Shown here: positions 37,726-48,437 of the stretch, piece after piece
How the letters are laid out: every line of letters begins with the position of its first letter
Position numbering within the stretch: position 1 is the first letter of the stretch
NCBI GenBank assembly: GCA_016936255.1
Contig: JAFGYE010000015.1
Location: 1 to 60,259 of the forward strand
DNA length: 60,259 bases
Source of the DNA: Marinifilaceae bacterium
GTDB taxonomy: Bacteria; Bacteroidota; Bacteroidia; Bacteroidales; Marinifilaceae
Direction: 5' to 3'
Notes under the pieces: generated by a model
What the model was told of the DNA's origin: nothing
The model's database searches: none
What the model saw: only the letters and a program-made list of their open reading frames with translations
Translations under genes and position numbers: made by a program

Positions 37726-38092
37726 TTGTAGTGTGTAAATTAGTTAGTGTACCTAGTAATATGTTGCACAAAAGTAGAAAATTTATGTTATTAAACAATT
37801 AAATTTAAAAAAACTTTCCCATCAATTTACAAACAGAAACAATCAGTTTGTCATCAGTTTACATGTACTCGCACCAAAAACACCACAAACACTGATTGTT
37901 CGACTAAGCCAACAAAAACTCAGTACAATTTAGTGTAAACATATTTAACAAAGGAAACCTGAAAAACAACTAACTATTTTTCAAAATTGTTTTTCAAGCC
38001 AGATGTAATGTCAAAAACATCTTGCTTTTGATATAAAAAAAGCATCAATTCGTGAAAGAATGATGCCTGCCATATAAAAATATAGTCAACGA
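37726..38092. other. Upstream region of the barrel gene with spaced inverted repeat
   Basis: The 367 bases contain the barrel gene's promoter and the terminator of the LytTR operon. AACAATCAG (37838-37846) and its complement CTGATTGTT (37892-37900) form a widely spaced inverted repeat, extended by TTTGT/ACAAA with a two-base offset. This could be an operator, but no binder is known. Confidence 0.4.
38030..38066 (-). terminator. Rho-independent terminator of the sensor operon
   Basis: Read on the minus strand, GCATCA (38066-38061) pairs with TGATGC (38047-38042). The stem is extended inward by TTC/GAA with one bulged base, and a T-run follows. It lies 27 bases after the LytTR stop. Confidence 0.75.
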
Positions 38093-38845
38093 TTAAATTT
38101 CCAATTGCAACTTCAATTGCTTAAATCCATTTCGACTGACGTTTAAACTTTCCCCGGTTTTTAAAATTACTATCCAATGATCCTTCTCATAAGGTTGCAA
38201 TTGAACTATCTGATCAATCTTCACCAAATATGTACGATGTATCCTGCAAAACTCATTCGGGTTTAAATGGCTTTCAAAATATTTCATTGTCTTTTGCTTC
38301 AGGTATCTTCCCTCATTGGTATAAATCATCACATAATCGTCCTGAGCCTCAAAATATTTTATTTTATCGATTGCAATTACATCAATTTTATTTCTTGATT
38401 TCACCACCACCCGAGTCAATAACTCTTCCGAGGAATCGTTGTGCTTCTTTATTTTTTCAATTTGTTCTTCGCTCGTCACAGAATTTAAAATGCGTTCCTT
38501 CACCTTTCGCACTGCATCTTGGAAACGCTCATTAGAGAATGGTTTGAGCAAATAATCAATTGCATTGTGCTCAAATGCTTTTATTGCATATTCATTATAA
38601 GCTGTCGTAAACACAATATTGCAAGACTTATCAAGTAATTCCAACATTTCGAAACCTGTCAGTTTAGGCATCTGAACATCCAAAAACACCAAATCAGGAT
38701 CCAATTCATTAATTGCTTTTAAGCCTTGAAATCCATCAGAATATTCACCTAAAATTTGAATGTCCTGATCAACTTCCAAATACGACCGAACCAGATTTCT
38801 GGCCAATGTTTCATCATCTATGATAATTGCTTTAATTGCTTCCAT
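38093..38845 (-). CDS. LytTR-family response regulator
   Basis: From the ATG at 38845 (250 residues) the receiver domain begins MEAIKAIIIDDETLARNLV, with the phospho-acceptor Asp56 in LVFLDVQMP and the conserved Lys in LLKPFSN. The C-terminal LytTR DNA-binding domain (about 145-250) includes VVKSRNKIDVIAIDKIKYFEAQDDYVMIYT and FCRIHRTYLVKIDQI. An upstream frame extends to 38905 inside the kinase gene, but the ATG four bases after the kinase stop is the natural start. Together with the LytS-like kinase it forms a two-component system. LytTR proteins bind paired direct repeats; I did not identify the target sites. Confidence 0.92.
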   Translation of the reverse strand: MEAIKAIIIDDETLARNLVRSYLEVDQDIQILGEYSDGFQGLKAINELDPDLVFLDVQMPKLTGFEMLELLDKSCNIVFTTAYNEYAIKAFEHNAIDYLLKPFSNERFQDAVRKVKERILNSVTSEEQIEKIKKHNDSSEELLTRVVVKSRNKIDVIAIDKIKYFEAQDDYVMIYTNEGRYLKQKTMKYFESHLNPNEFCRIHRTYLVKIDQIVQLQPYEKDHWIVILKTGESLNVSRNGFKQLKLQLEI

Positions 38846-38849
38846 ATCT

Positions 38850-39899
38850 TTATATAATTTGCGGAAATTCCAGATGAACAGTAAATTGATCTTCTCCTTT
38901 GACAATTCGCATCAAATCGGCACGGCCGTAAATTAAATGCAAGCGTTCCTGTATGTTACGCAATCCAATACCATTTCCCCTTGCAGGGATCGATTCAGGA
39001 TCAAAATTATTGCTGATACTAATTTTTAAAATATCATTCCCGCAACTGCACTTTGTTTGTACACAAACCGGATCAAGACTTTCGTGCACACCATATTTAA
39101 TCGCATTTTCATACAAAGGCTGCAAAATGAGATTTGGAATTTTCAGTTGCCCGCAATTGATCGAAAGATCAAAATGAAGCTGCAGACGATCCCCAAAACG
39201 GACTTTCTCAATCTCCATGTACAAACGAATATTACTTAATTCATTGCTCAAATTATTCAACTCCTTTAAATCCTGAGCAAGCGAATAACGCAAGTAGGTT
39301 GATAGTTTCACAAGCATATCTCTGGATAGTTCCGGCTTTGATAAAGTAAGCGAACTTACTGAATTTAAACTATTGAATAGAAAGTGCGGATTAATCTGAG
39401 ATTTTAATGCTGTTAATTCTGCTTCTTTCACTAACTCTTTCAACTCAGACTCACGGACCAATTTGTCTTGAAAATTACGATAATACATTACTAAATAATA
39501 CACAATCACTATATAATCGTACATACCAAAGGCCATCAGAATCTGCCAATGTACAGGAATAAGATAATCAAAACCTTCACTGCCTGCACCAAACAATACG
39601 ACTCTTAATTGATATGCAGACGATATCCAGATCCCCACCACGATTAAACCTGCAGTTAAGTGATGCAAAAAAAAATGGAAAAGCCCCAGACTTTCGATAC
39701 TGGTAAACACAACAACAAACCAAATACATGCTCCCAATATTAGTAATGGAAAAGAGAAACAAAATGCATTTACAAATGCATCATAAAATGGCCTCTCTTC
39801 GAAATACCATCCAATAATAAATAGCAACGAAGCAAAAAATGCCCAGGACGCCACATAAATTGGAATGGCAAAACGATTTTTTAGAAGCGGATGCTGCAT
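38850..39899 (-). CDS. LytS-type membrane sensor histidine kinase
   Basis: This 349-residue protein has four to five N-terminal membrane spans (about 12-140) and no large extracytoplasmic loop. The His_kinase domain follows with the phospho-acceptor motif LKSQINPHFLFNSLN (His172) and a C-terminal ATPase domain (LQPLYENAIKYGVHE, GNGIGLRNIQERL). It is translated just before its regulator and five bases after the LiaF-like gene, so all are in one operon. It probably senses membrane state through its spans or its LiaF-like partner. Confidence 0.92.
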   Translation of the reverse strand: MQHPLLKNRFAIPIYVASWAFFASLLFIIGWYFEERPFYDAFVNAFCFSFPLLILGACIWFVVVFTSIESLGLFHFFLHHLTAGLIVVGIWISSAYQLRVVLFGAGSEGFDYLIPVHWQILMAFGMYDYIVIVYYLVMYYRNFQDKLVRESELKELVKEAELTALKSQINPHFLFNSLNSVSSLTLSKPELSRDMLVKLSTYLRYSLAQDLKELNNLSNELSNIRLYMEIEKVRFGDRLQLHFDLSINCGQLKIPNLILQPLYENAIKYGVHESLDPVCVQTKCSCGNDILKISISNNFDPESIPARGNGIGLRNIQERLHLIYGRADLMRIVKGEDQFTVHLEFPQII

Positions 39900-39904
39900 T
39901 TGAA

Positions 39905-40618
39905 TTATTTATATGATTTAATTTCGCAACCACCCAAAGCAACAAAGCCTTTTATGATTAGTTCCTTTTTAGGCTCCACCAGATAATTTGTTGTTGGTAT
40001 CCGTTTGTCGGAAACACCACCTAAAACAGCAGAGACTTCAACCTTAACGTCCCAATCGGATGGAACAACCAGAACACAACCTCCAAACATCGTAAATACG
40101 TCAATTATGTTTGTGCCTTCGGCCAGATCGGCATTGGTGAGATTTAATTCTGTTCCTCCAAAAACACAGGTAACTTTTCCTCCTCTAAAATTTTTGGTGT
40201 TGATTACTTTTTCACCACCGCCAAATATATTTAGCTCATCGATATAATCAGAATCTGATCCTACCGCCGATCGCTTGCTAACATCACATCCGTTTCGTTT
40301 TCGGATAACCACAACTCCTATTACAATTAGCATTACAGGCCAAAATAAGCCTCGCCAGTTAAAGCTCCAATCGAATACAATAGGCATTAAAAACACCCCT
40401 CCCACTGCCATTAGAACAATTCCTGTAGTTTTATCATCTTTACCAAAAAAGAAAAGTGCCCCTAAACCAAACAGTAACATTGGCCACGAAAAGATAACAT
40501 GCCTTAAGTCATAGGGAATAAAATCCAGATTTTTAAGAACCAATAAGCATCCAAATAGAATTAAGAAAATACCGAATATTGCACGGTTGTTTGGGTTTGA
40601 TTTATGTTGTGATCTCAT
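39905..40618 (-). CDS. LiaF-like membrane protein (DUF5668 plus LiaF C-terminal domain)
   Basis: The N-terminal half has four short membrane spans in the DUF5668/LiaI-LiaF layout (FGIFLILFGCLLVLKNLDFIPYDLRHVIFSWPMLLFGLG). The C-terminal half is the LiaF-type beta-helix (LNIFGGGEKVINTKNFRGGKVTCVFGGTELNLTNADL, FGGCVLVVPSDWDVKVEVSAVLGG). In Firmicutes LiaF inhibits the LiaS kinase that senses cell-wall antibiotics. Here it sits directly before a LytS-like kinase, so an analogous sensor-modulator role is likely but inferred. Confidence 0.85.
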   Translation of the reverse strand: MRSQHKSNPNNRAIFGIFLILFGCLLVLKNLDFIPYDLRHVIFSWPMLLFGLGALFFFGKDDKTTGIVLMAVGGVFLMPIVFDWSFNWRGLFWPVMLIVIGVVVIRKRNGCDVSKRSAVGSDSDYIDELNIFGGGEKVINTKNFRGGKVTCVFGGTELNLTNADLAEGTNIIDVFTMFGGCVLVVPSDWDVKVEVSAVLGGVSDKRIPTTNYLVEPKKELIIKGFVALGGCEIKSYK

Positions 40619-40642
40619 GATGATATATTTTATGATATGAAT

Positions 40643-40987
40643 TTATTTATTTTTACAACAATATGGTGAATCAGGAGAAAAAATAAACGCAATGCCTCCT
40701 AAAATAAGTAGTACAGGAAAAAACCATATCTCCCAATTTTGTGGTAGAAAATACAAATCATCCATAAGAAAGTATCCTCCGACAGCTATGGCCATCAGAC
40801 CTCCAAAAATTCTTCGACGAACCAAAATCTGCAGTACGCCAATTAAAATTAAAACAGATTCCCACCGATACAAATAGGTTTCTATAAAATCAGACTGATA
40901 ATTGAGCCGTTCCAAAATAATTACGATTCCAACTATTATTAACCCAAGCCCAACAAACAGACTTTTATTTTTTTTATTTTCATCCAT
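40643..40987 (-). CDS. DUF5668/LiaI-like small membrane protein
   Basis: A 114-residue protein with about four short membrane segments (LFVGLGLIIVGIVIILERLNY, WESVLILIGVLQILVRRRI, IFGGLMAIAVGGYFLMDDLYFLP, IWFFPVLLILGGIAFIF). These resemble the N-terminal half of the neighbouring LiaF-like protein, from which it could derive by partial duplication. It is the first gene of the four-gene operon with the LiaF-like protein, LytS-like kinase and LytTR regulator. Confidence 0.75.
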   Translation of the reverse strand: MDENKKNKSLFVGLGLIIVGIVIILERLNYQSDFIETYLYRWESVLILIGVLQILVRRRIFGGLMAIAVGGYFLMDDLYFLPQNWEIWFFPVLLILGGIAFIFSPDSPYCCKNK

Positions 40988-43411
<2,424 letters not shown>

Positions 43412-43463
43412 AACAAAATTAAAAGTTTTAGTCCTTGTTTCTTTACTCTTTTATCTTAAAAAA

Positions 43464-44051
43464 ATGAATTTTACCGCTATAGATTTCGAAACAGCAAACG
43501 GACAACGAAATTCTGCCTGTTCGCTTGGTTTGGTTCGTGTTGAGAATGGAATTATTGTTGAAAGCAAAGATTGGTTGATATCGCCTCCTGAAATGTATTT
43601 TCATCCGATGAATGTTAGTATACATGGAATTACAGAGGAAGATGTAATGAACGAACCCAGCTTCAATTACATATGGGAAGAAGTGGAAGATTATCTTCAT
43701 GGTAAAATGGTGATTGCCCACAACGCCAGTTTTGATGTATCGGTACTTCGCGCCTGTTTAGACACTTATGGCATTCGTTTTCCGGAATTTGATTACCTAT
43801 GCACCGTACAAATCAGCCGTAACATATGGCCCAATATGCCAAACCACAAGCTGAATACAATGGCTCACTTGTTCGATATTCCACTTAAACACCACGATGC
43901 ATTAGAGGACACTTTGGCTTGTGCTAAAATTGCAATAAAAGCATGCGAAGTAATGAATATGAATAGTCTTACCGATCTGGCAAATGAGTTACGCATTGCC
44001 CCAGGCAAACTGAATTCAAATGGTTACAAGGCTCCAAAAAAAATTAAATAA
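43464..44051 (+). CDS. DEDDh 3'-5' exonuclease (DNA polymerase III epsilon-like)
   Basis: The 195-residue protein is an exonuclease-fold DnaQ-like enzyme with the three DEDDh motifs: FTAIDFETAN (Asp-Glu), VIAHNASFDVSVLRACL (Asp) and HDALEDTLACAKI (His and Asp). It lacks the polymerase-binding tail of true DnaQ and any fused domain, so it is a stand-alone nuclease for DNA or RNA ends rather than a proven proofreading subunit. It follows ligA by 73 bases, probably in the same transcript. Confidence 0.88.
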   Translation: MNFTAIDFETANGQRNSACSLGLVRVENGIIVESKDWLISPPEMYFHPMNVSIHGITEEDVMNEPSFNYIWEEVEDYLHGKMVIAHNASFDVSVLRACLDTYGIRFPEFDYLCTVQISRNIWPNMPNHKLNTMAHLFDIPLKHHDALEDTLACAKIAIKACEVMNMNSLTDLANELRIAPGKLNSNGYKAPKKIK

Positions 44052-44160
44052 GCTTAATTTATGATTTACAAAATGATTTTTTTCATAACTTGTGGTTTCA
44101 AATTGTGATTGCCTGTGCAACCCATAAATACAAGCCTTCAACTTAACTATCGAATATAAA

Positions 44161-44700
44161 ATGAGTTTTTTTCAGAATATTAAAAATCAGCTTGCCGGAT
44201 TAAAAATCAAAAGCAAGCTAAAAAAAAATACACGCAAAAAGGAGTTTCACAATTTAGAAAGTTCTAAAAGTATAGGGATCCTGTTTGATACTCTTCAGGA
44301 AAAGAATCACTCTGTAGTAAAAAAGTTCGCAGAAGATTTAAGCCAAAAAGGCTATAAAGTGCAAACCGTTGGTTGGGTTAACGCCAACGAACTGCCTGAT
44401 TTTGGTGTGGCTCAAAAAATAGTTTTCTATACCAATAAGGATGTGAAATGGAGCGGAGAACCAATCATTCCCGAATTAATTGAATTCATCAATACTAAGT
44501 TTGATTTACTCTTTGTTCTTACTAAATCGGAACATCTGTCGATAAAATACATTACACAAGTTTCATTGGCATCCTGCAAAGTTGGTTCATTGGTGGACAA
44601 CTGTGAACATCTTGATTTAATGATTGATCAGGGGAAAAACAATTCTATGGAAAATCTAATCAGCGAAAGCTTAAAGTATCTTTCACAGATTAAAAAGTAA
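44161..44700 (+). CDS. Conserved Bacteroidota protein, DUF6913-like
   Basis: A 179-residue soluble protein with a basic N-terminus (NQLAGLKIKSKLKKNTRKKEFHNL) and then alternating strands and helices (SIGILFDTLQEKNHSVVKKFAEDL, FDLLFVLTKSEHLSIKYITQVSLASCKVGSLVDN). It is the protein usually found just before dapA in Bacteroidota; I match it to DUF6913 from memory. The gap to dapA is five bases, so they are surely co-transcribed. No function is known; a role tied to diaminopimelate or cell-wall supply would be a guess. Confidence 0.65.
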   Translation: MSFFQNIKNQLAGLKIKSKLKKNTRKKEFHNLESSKSIGILFDTLQEKNHSVVKKFAEDLSQKGYKVQTVGWVNANELPDFGVAQKIVFYTNKDVKWSGEPIIPELIEFINTKFDLLFVLTKSEHLSIKYITQVSLASCKVGSLVDNCEHLDLMIDQGKNNSMENLISESLKYLSQIKK

Positions 44701-44705
44701 TAAGG

Positions 44706-45590
44706 ATGAACAGCAACAAATTTACAGGAACAGGCATAGCTCTTATTACTCCATTTAAAAATAATGGAAGTGTCGATTATACTGCACTTAGCGACACTGT
44801 TAATTTTCAGATTAAAAATGGTATTAATTATTTAGTAGTGCTGGGAACTACAGGTGAGGTATCAACACTTTCGTGTGATGAAAAAATTTCCGTCATCAAC
44901 CACATTATTGAGGTGAATGCGAAGCGCGTTCCTTTGGTGGTTGGCTTTGGAGGAAACAATACACAGGCTGTTATTCAGCAGATTCAGGAGTTCGCCGAAT
45001 TTGATGAAATTGACGCCATTCTATCAGTTGCTCCTTACTACAACAAACCCAGTCAGGAAGGCTTGTTTCTGCATTATCAGGCCATTGCAAATGCCAGTCC
45101 GGTTCCGGTAATTCTTTATAATGTACCAGGCAGATCTGGTGTTAACATCAGCGCTGAAACCTGCGTAAAACTGGCTTCGGAAATTAAAAATATAATTGGT
45201 GTAAAGGAGGCTTCAGGTAATATGGAACAACTTATGAACATTCTTAAAAACAAACCAAAAGACTTTTTAGTGATATCGGGTGATGATGCCATAACCTTTC
45301 CTCTTATTTCATTAGGAGGCAACGGTGTTATTTCTGTACTTGGGAATGCTTTTCCAAAGGAATGGAGCCAGATGGTAAGATTAGCATTAGATGGCAAAAA
45401 CAAGGAAGCTCTTCAGATTCATTATAAGATGTTTGGAATCATCCAAAACCTTTTTACAGAAGGCAATCCTGCCGGAATTAAAGCAATTCTAAGCATGAAA
45501 AAACTCTGTGAAAATTGTTTGCGTTTGCCTCTCACTCCAATTAGTAAATCGCATTACCTAAAACTATCAAAATTAGTAGAGGATTTATAA
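44706..45590 (+). CDS. dapA: 4-hydroxy-tetrahydrodipicolinate synthase
   Basis: Condenses pyruvate with aspartate semialdehyde in lysine and diaminopimelate synthesis. The 294-residue TIM barrel has the signature GTTGE (47-51), the catalytic Tyr138 in VILYNVPGRSG and the Schiff-base Lys167 in IIGVKEASGNM. These align with Tyr133 and Lys161 of the E. coli enzyme, and the pyruvate-binding loop ISGDDA is also present. Diaminopimelate feeds peptidoglycan, which fits the nearby LpoB-like gene. Confidence 0.97.
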   Translation: MNSNKFTGTGIALITPFKNNGSVDYTALSDTVNFQIKNGINYLVVLGTTGEVSTLSCDEKISVINHIIEVNAKRVPLVVGFGGNNTQAVIQQIQEFAEFDEIDAILSVAPYYNKPSQEGLFLHYQAIANASPVPVILYNVPGRSGVNISAETCVKLASEIKNIIGVKEASGNMEQLMNILKNKPKDFLVISGDDAITFPLISLGGNGVISVLGNAFPKEWSQMVRLALDGKNKEALQIHYKMFGIIQNLFTEGNPAGIKAILSMKKLCENCLRLPLTPISKSHYLKLSKLVEDL

Positions 45591-45676
45591 TCATATTGGC
45601 ATAAAAATTGTGATTACCTGAATACAATTTACTTCAAAAAATTAGAATATTATTTATAACAAAAAATGAAAATATT

Positions 45677-46261
45677 ATGAAGTATTCATTTCGCTTATTT
45701 GTTTTCGCACTGGCTGTATTAGCTGGCGTTTCGTGCTCGAGACAAGTTACCCGGGTATCTCCTGATCAACAAATTGATTTAAGTGGTCGATGGAACGATA
45801 CCGATTCAAAATTGACTGCCGAGGCTTTAATTGATCAATTACTTAATCAAAATTGGATTGAAGATTATCAACAGGAATTTAATCGTAAACCTGTTGTTAT
45901 TGTTGGCTTAATCACCAATAAAAGTTCAGAACACATCGATTCGGATACTTACATTAAAGACATCGAAAAAGCCATTTTAAATGACAGTCGGGTTCGCTTG
46001 GTACAAGCGGGTGCCAAACGAGAAGATCTTCGTCAGGAACGTGCAGACCAACAAGATTTTGCATCCAAAGCAACTCTTAAAAAATGGGGACAGGAATTAG
46101 GTGCTGACTTCATATTACAAGGTGACATTAATTCGATTATAGACAGTTATAAAAAAGAAAATGTTCGTTACTATCAGTTAAATCTGGAGTTAACTAATCT
46201 TGAAACCAGCGAACTGGTTTGGATGGGTGATAAGAAAATTAAAAAGTACGTAAACAAATAA
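45677..46261 (+). CDS. Penicillin-binding-protein activator LpoB-like lipoprotein
   Basis: A lipoprotein signal (MKYSFRLFVFALAVLAGVSC, Cys20) precedes an LpoB-type domain: DLSGRWNDTDSKLTAEALIDQLL, KPVVIVGLITNKSSEHIDSDTYIKDIEKAILNDSRVRLV, LGADFILQGDINSI, NLELTNLETSELVWMGDKKIKK. In E. coli LpoB spans the periplasm to activate PBP1b. At 194 residues it lacks the long disordered linker of E. coli LpoB, as usual in Bacteroidota. It is followed by a COG3014-like lipoprotein with which LpoB homologues often cluster. Confidence 0.85.
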   Translation: MKYSFRLFVFALAVLAGVSCSRQVTRVSPDQQIDLSGRWNDTDSKLTAEALIDQLLNQNWIEDYQQEFNRKPVVIVGLITNKSSEHIDSDTYIKDIEKAILNDSRVRLVQAGAKREDLRQERADQQDFASKATLKKWGQELGADFILQGDINSIIDSYKKENVRYYQLNLELTNLETSELVWMGDKKIKKYVNK

Positions 46262-46319
46262 ATTAGTACTCAACAGGAAGTCATTGGTTGGCTTCCTGAA
46301 TTTCTTTATTCCTTTTTCG

Positions 46320-47741
46320 ATGAAGCAAAAATTATCCTTACATATATCGGGTAAAATACTCCCTGTTTTTTTATTTGGTGTTCTTCTTCTATTATCTGGT
46401 TGTGCTACCTATTACATGCAAAATGAAGCTTTTAACAACTATTTTTTGCAGGGCGACATAGCGAGTGCCGAAAAAGTACTGGATAAAGATAAAAAGAGCA
46501 ATCGAAACAAAAATAAAGCCTTGTTTTTACTGAATAAGGGAACTTTATCGTGGATGCAGCAAGATTATGTTTCGGCGACTAAGTATTTTAACGAAGCGGA
46601 TCTTTTCATTGAAGATCAACGTAAAAATATTGGTTCGGAAGCATTGGCAATGCTTACCAATCCAATGGCCAGACCCTATGTTCCAGAGGATTTTGAGAAT
46701 GTAATGCTCAATTTCTATAAAGCGTTAAGCTATTTGGAAATGGGCGATACGGAAGCGGCTTTGGTTGAATGCCGAAGAGTAAATGAAAAATTGTATGCCC
46801 TGAACGATAAATATCCAAAGAATTATCAGAACAGATACAGCGATGATGCCTTTGCCCATACACTAATGGGGTTAATTTACGATTCGTCGGGAGATTCGAA
46901 CAATGCCTTTATTGCTTATCGGAATGCCCTTAAAATTTATGAGGACAATTATCTGAAAAACTTTAATACTACTGCACCGCAGCAATTGAAAGAAGATCTT
47001 CTTCGAACTGCCTATAAAACCGGTTTGATGGAAGATTATGAATTTTTCAAAAATAAATTTGGCTTCGATTTCCAAAAGGCCGACAAGACTGAAGGAGATG
47101 TAATAATCATCTGGTTGTCGGGGCTTGGTCCGGTAAAAGCAGAATGGAGCATCAATTTTAGCGCCGTTAATGGCCGCGATGGCTATCTGACCATGGTGAA
47201 CAATGAAGAAAATGTTACGTTGCCTTTTTTTGTAGGAAATATGGATAGCCGGACACAAAATTCTTTTAGTGATCTGGATTTTGTTCGTGTTGCTTTTCCA
47301 AAATATCAGGAACGAATTCCCTACTACACAAATGCCGATATCATTATAAATGATTCGCTTAGCTATCCTTTGGATAAAGGAGAAGACATAAACGCAATTG
47401 CTTTTAAAACATTAAAAGACCGAATGGTACGCGAAATGGCAAATTCTTTACTTCGACTTGCCACCAAGCAGGCAATTGAAAGTTACACAAGAAGTAAAGA
47501 TGAAAATTTAGGTGCTATTATCAGCATTTTTAATGCCGTTACTGAAAAAGCCGACACCAGAAATTGGCAAACCCTACCCAACTCTATTCACTACACCCGA
47601 ATTCGATTGAAAGAGGGAAAACATACCGTTACTCTTAGAGTAAATTCTCCAAACGGAGATAGCAAAGATCAGCAATTTGATCTTGAAGTGAAGGCCGGGA
47701 AAACCAAATATTTTACCTTTCACAATATGGAATCAAACTAA
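46320..47741 (+). CDS. COG3014-like TPR lipoprotein of the LpoB neighbourhood
   Basis: From the ATG at 46320 (473 residues) there is a lipobox LLSGC (Cys28); a TTG 36 bases upstream would bury it. Residues about 40-260 contain TPR-like helices (ALFLLNKGTLSWMQQDYVSATKYFNEAD, FAHTLMGLIYDSSGDSNNAFIAYRNALKIY). The C-terminal half is beta-rich (IIWLSGLGPVKAEWSINF, NSIHYTRIRLKEGKHTVTLRV). I match it to COG3014, the conserved companion of LpoB. Its stop overlaps the end of the convergent H-NOX-like gene by nine bases. Confidence 0.75.
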   Translation: MKQKLSLHISGKILPVFLFGVLLLLSGCATYYMQNEAFNNYFLQGDIASAEKVLDKDKKSNRNKNKALFLLNKGTLSWMQQDYVSATKYFNEADLFIEDQRKNIGSEALAMLTNPMARPYVPEDFENVMLNFYKALSYLEMGDTEAALVECRRVNEKLYALNDKYPKNYQNRYSDDAFAHTLMGLIYDSSGDSNNAFIAYRNALKIYEDNYLKNFNTTAPQQLKEDLLRTAYKTGLMEDYEFFKNKFGFDFQKADKTEGDVIIIWLSGLGPVKAEWSINFSAVNGRDGYLTMVNNEENVTLPFFVGNMDSRTQNSFSDLDFVRVAFPKYQERIPYYTNADIIINDSLSYPLDKGEDINAIAFKTLKDRMVREMANSLLRLATKQAIESYTRSKDENLGAIISIFNAVTEKADTRNWQTLPNSIHYTRIRLKEGKHTVTLRVNSPNGDSKDQQFDLEVKAGKTKYFTFHNMESN

Positions 47742-48284
47742 CACCTCATTTTTTGAAAGGGTGAAACAGACCAATTTGCTCTTCTCTGAAATAAATTCAG
47801 TATTTAAAGTCAATTCTTCATTAAAAAACCTTTGACAGCCCATAAATAATCCAATGGCCAAATCAATCAGTAATTTTTCAGTCTGATAACTCATCTGAAA
47901 CGTGGAATCATTAATTTTCACCGCTCTAAAACGTGGAATTTCAACCGGAGTAAAGCGTTCCTGAATTTTATTGTGGATGAACTCATCTATCTGATCTAAG
48001 AAATCGAATATGCTGCTGTTACCGGCAAAACTGGGGCGAAACAAAATTACCAAACGGGAGAAAAGATATTCTCCAAAATTTTTTACTACATCAGAAACTG
48101 AACTTTTCACCTCGAAACCAAGCAAATTGCACAACTCAACAAATTGACTGTACGGATAATCTGTTGTTGCTTCATAAACACCATTATTACCTGTTCCCAG
48201 ATCCGAAATAATTTTTTCGGTTAAGATTAAACCATACTCCCTCTCTACCATTTCCAAAAACTCTGTGAAAAATATTCCCTTCAT
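47733..48284 (-). CDS. H-NOX-like (heme NO-binding domain) protein with altered YxSxR motif
   Basis: The ATG at 48284 is preceded by GGAGGAACG, an unusually clear Shine-Dalgarno for this genome, so I prefer it over a frame extending to 48308. The 183 residues follow the H-NOX fold: MKGIFFTEFLEMVEREYG at the start and FLDQIDEFIHNKI, where His104 aligns with the proximal heme ligand (His102 in the Thermoanaerobacter protein). The heme-propionate motif YxSxR reads Tyr133-x-Thr135-x-Lys137. The protein may bind heme weakly, differently or not at all. No kinase or cyclase partner is adjacent. Confidence 0.75.
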   Translation of the reverse strand: MKGIFFTEFLEMVEREYGLILTEKIISDLGTGNNGVYEATTDYPYSQFVELCNLLGFEVKSSVSDVVKNFGEYLFSRLVILFRPSFAGNSSIFDFLDQIDEFIHNKIQERFTPVEIPRFRAVKINDSTFQMSYQTEKLLIDLAIGLFMGCQRFFNEELTLNTEFISEKSKLVCFTLSKNEVLV

Positions 48285-48437
48285 CGTTCCTCCGCTTTTA
48301 CTATCCACCCAAGCAAATTTATTGCATCAGTAAAAATACACATCACTACTGTTATAGTGTGTAACGAACTAGAATAAAAGTAATTGTATTGAAGAGCAAA
48401 TAATTTTAAAGGAATTAATATTTCATCTTGTTTTACA

